A stretch of 7,122 bases of DNA from Thermoleophilia bacterium (GTDB taxonomy: Bacteria; Actinomycetota; Thermoleophilia; Gaiellales; Gaiellaceae): NCBI GenBank assembly GCA_029858755.1, contig JAOUEK010000097.1:1-7122 (forward strand). The letters are read 5' to 3'. A program made the translations under genes and the position numbers. Positions within the stretch are counted from its first letter, which is position 1, and every line of letters starts with the position of its first letter. This document shows, piece after piece, positions 5,994 to 7,122 of the stretch. The notes beneath the pieces were generated by a model. That model was not told the origin of the DNA, did not search any database, and saw only the letters and a list, made by a program, of their open reading frames with translations.

Positions 5994-6003
5994 CGGGGGG
6001 GCC

Positions 6004-7122
6004 ATGAGCTGGCAGCCGGTGATCGGGCTCGAGATCCACGTCCAGCTGAAGACGCGGACGAAGATGTTCTGCCGCTGCCCGACAGGGTTCGGCGGGGAGG
6101 AGAACACGCAGACATGCCCCGTCTGCCTCGGCTTCCCCGGCGCACTGCCGGTCCCGAACCGCGCGGCGATCGAGTGGACGATCAAGCTCGGCCTCGCGCT
6201 CGGCTGCGAGATCGCGCCGCGGGCGGTGTTCTCCCGCAAGAACTACTTCTACCCCGACCTCCCAAAGGGCTATCAGATATCCCAGTACGATCTGCCGTCT
6301 TGCACTAACGGTAATATGATAGTACCGCTGCCGGATGGACAGCACGAAGTAGGCATCGTGCGGGCGCACCTGGAGGAGGACGCGGCGAAGAACGTCCACG
6401 TCGGCGGCTCCACCGGGCGCATCGGCGGCGCCGAGTACACGCTCGTGGACTACAACCGTGGCGGCACGCCGCTCGTCGAGATCGTCACCGCGCCCGACAT
6501 CCACTCGGCCGAGGAGGCGAAGCGGTTCCTCCAGCTGCTACGCCAGACGATCGTCGAGCTGGGCATCTCCGACGCGGAGATGGAAAAGGGCACGCTGCGG
6601 GTCGACGCCAACGTCTCCGTGCGCCCGGTCGGCACCGCCGAGCTGCGGACGCGTACGGAGATCAAGAACATGAACTCGTTCGGCTTCATCGCTCGGGGCA
6701 TTGACGCCGAGGTCGAGCGCCAGGTCGCCGTGTGGGAGGGCGGAGGCGAGGTCGTGCAGGAGACGTACGACTTCGACGCCGCCTCGGGCCGGCTGACACC
6801 GAGGCGCGCGAAGGAGGAGGCGGACGACTACCGCTACTTCCCCGAGCCCGACCTGGTGCCCGTCGAGCCGCCCGCCGAGCTCGTGGCGCGGCTCCGCGGC
6901 GAGCTCCCGGAGCTGCCGGCCGCCCGCATCAGCCGCATCGCGGACCGGCTCGACCACGAGCGCGCGCTCGTGCTCGTCACGGGCGGCCTCGATGCGCTCT
7001 GGGAGGGAACCGTCGCCGCCGGGGCCGATCCCCTGGCCGCTGCCAACGTGATCGCCAACAACCTGGTCGCGGCCGGCGTGCGCCCTGCGGACGTGCCCGC
7101 CGGCGAGCTTGCGCGTCTCGTC
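6004..7122 (+). CDS. gatB: Asp/Glu-tRNA amidotransferase subunit B, 3' end cut by the window
   Basis: GatB binds Glu-tRNA(Gln)/Asp-tRNA(Asn), activates the carboxylate with ATP and completes the amide transfer using ammonia from GatA. The ORF is open for 373 codons to the window edge; the family has about 475-500 residues, so the end of the helical domain and the YqeY-like tail are missing. Seen: V6-I-G-L-E-I-H-V-Q-L; a Cys4 site C23-x-C25...C38-P-V-C41, as in zinc-binding GatBs; R78-K-N-Y-F-Y-P-D-L-P-K-G-Y-Q-I-S-Q-Y; H122-L-E-E-D-A-A-K; D149-Y-N-R-G-G-T-P-L-V-E-I; and L198-R-V-D-A-N-V-S-V-R. ATG at 6004 follows G7 by two bases, close for a ribosome binding site. Residues 87-117 are written in codons unlike the rest of the gene. 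Identification is secure. Confidence 0.97.
   Translation, partial: MSWQPVIGLEIHVQLKTRTKMFCRCPTGFGGEENTQTCPVCLGFPGALPVPNRAAIEWTIKLGLALGCEIAPRAVFSRKNYFYPDLPKGYQISQYDLPSCTNGNMIVPLPDGQHEVGIVRAHLEEDAAKNVHVGGSTGRIGGAEYTLVDYNRGGTPLVEIVTAPDIHSAEEAKRFLQLLRQTIVELGISDAEMEKGTLRVDANVSVRPVGTAELRTRTEIKNMNSFGFIARGIDAEVERQVAVWEGGGEVVQETYDFDAASGRLTPRRAKEEADDYRYFPEPDLVPVEPPAELVARLRGELPELPAARISRIADRLDHERALVLVTGGLDALWEGTVAAGADPLAAANVIANNLVAAGVRPADVPAGELARLV
6262..6354 (+). other. Codon-usage island inside gatB
   Basis: These 93 bases (31 codons, residues 87-117) contain 48 G/C (about 52%), and only 17 of 31 third positions are G/C. The 31 codons on each side have 31 of 31. Codons otherwise rare here cluster in it: ATA twice, GTA twice, GAT twice, plus TAT, TCT, ACT, GGT, AAT, GGA, GAA and CCA. 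The frame is kept, and the first part still encodes the family-conserved P-K-G-Y-Q-I-S-Q-Y-D-L-P. A short inverted repeat CGGTA/TACCG (6309-6313 and 6323-6327) lies within. The origin is unknown: a recombined patch, an assembly artefact, or an embedded nucleic-acid element. Confidence 0.75.

Noticed and set aside
5883..6003. tRNA gene or small RNA gene in the gatA-gatB spacer
   Set aside because: The stems do not fit a cloverleaf, there is no T-loop or anticodon arrangement, and the spacer is inside an operon.

Overview
The window is strongly GC-rich, with nearly every third codon position G or C, several GTG starts and purine-rich ribosome binding sites. It carries a GatCAB amidotransferase operon. 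This fits a high-GC actinobacterial chromosome. The gene content and protein style (folD, a cold-shock gene and gatCAB together) suggest, without proof, the deep Thermoleophilia/Solirubrobacterales branch. No mobile element, CRISPR array, tRNA or rRNA is visible.

Left part, minus strand (1-2746). A tightly coupled set of three genes is read right to left: an ArsR-family repressor (2063-2404), a 74-residue DUF2892 two-helix membrane protein (1842-2066) and an MMPL/RND-type transporter (1-1845) cut by the window edge. Each junction is a GTGA overlap, so all three are probably made from one mRNA. A perfect 8+8 inverted repeat (2439-2458) lies just upstream of the repressor and is the likely operator. 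Upstream of it, on the same strand, is a small gene for an exported or membrane-anchored four-cysteine protein of unknown function (2468-2746).

Right part, plus strand (2858-7122). folD (folate one-carbon metabolism) is preceded by a -10-like hexamer that suggests a leaderless mRNA. A cold-shock protein gene with a strong ribosome binding site follows, ending in a 12-bp hairpin terminator. Then come gatC, gatA and gatB, the last cut by the window edge; together they make the amidotransferase that corrects Glu-tRNA(Gln) and/or Asp-tRNA(Asn). The gat genes are unusually far apart (104 and 121 bases). Both spacers hold stem-loops, and a run of seven G's sits directly before the next start.

The most unusual signal is in gatB: a sharply bounded block of 31 codons (6262-6354) where only 17 of 31 third positions are G/C, against 31 of 31 in the same-sized block on each side, while the reading frame and family motifs stay intact. 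The most interesting functional unit is the autoregulated ArsR-DUF2892-MMPL module. Nothing in the window amounts to a clearly new defence or mobile system.
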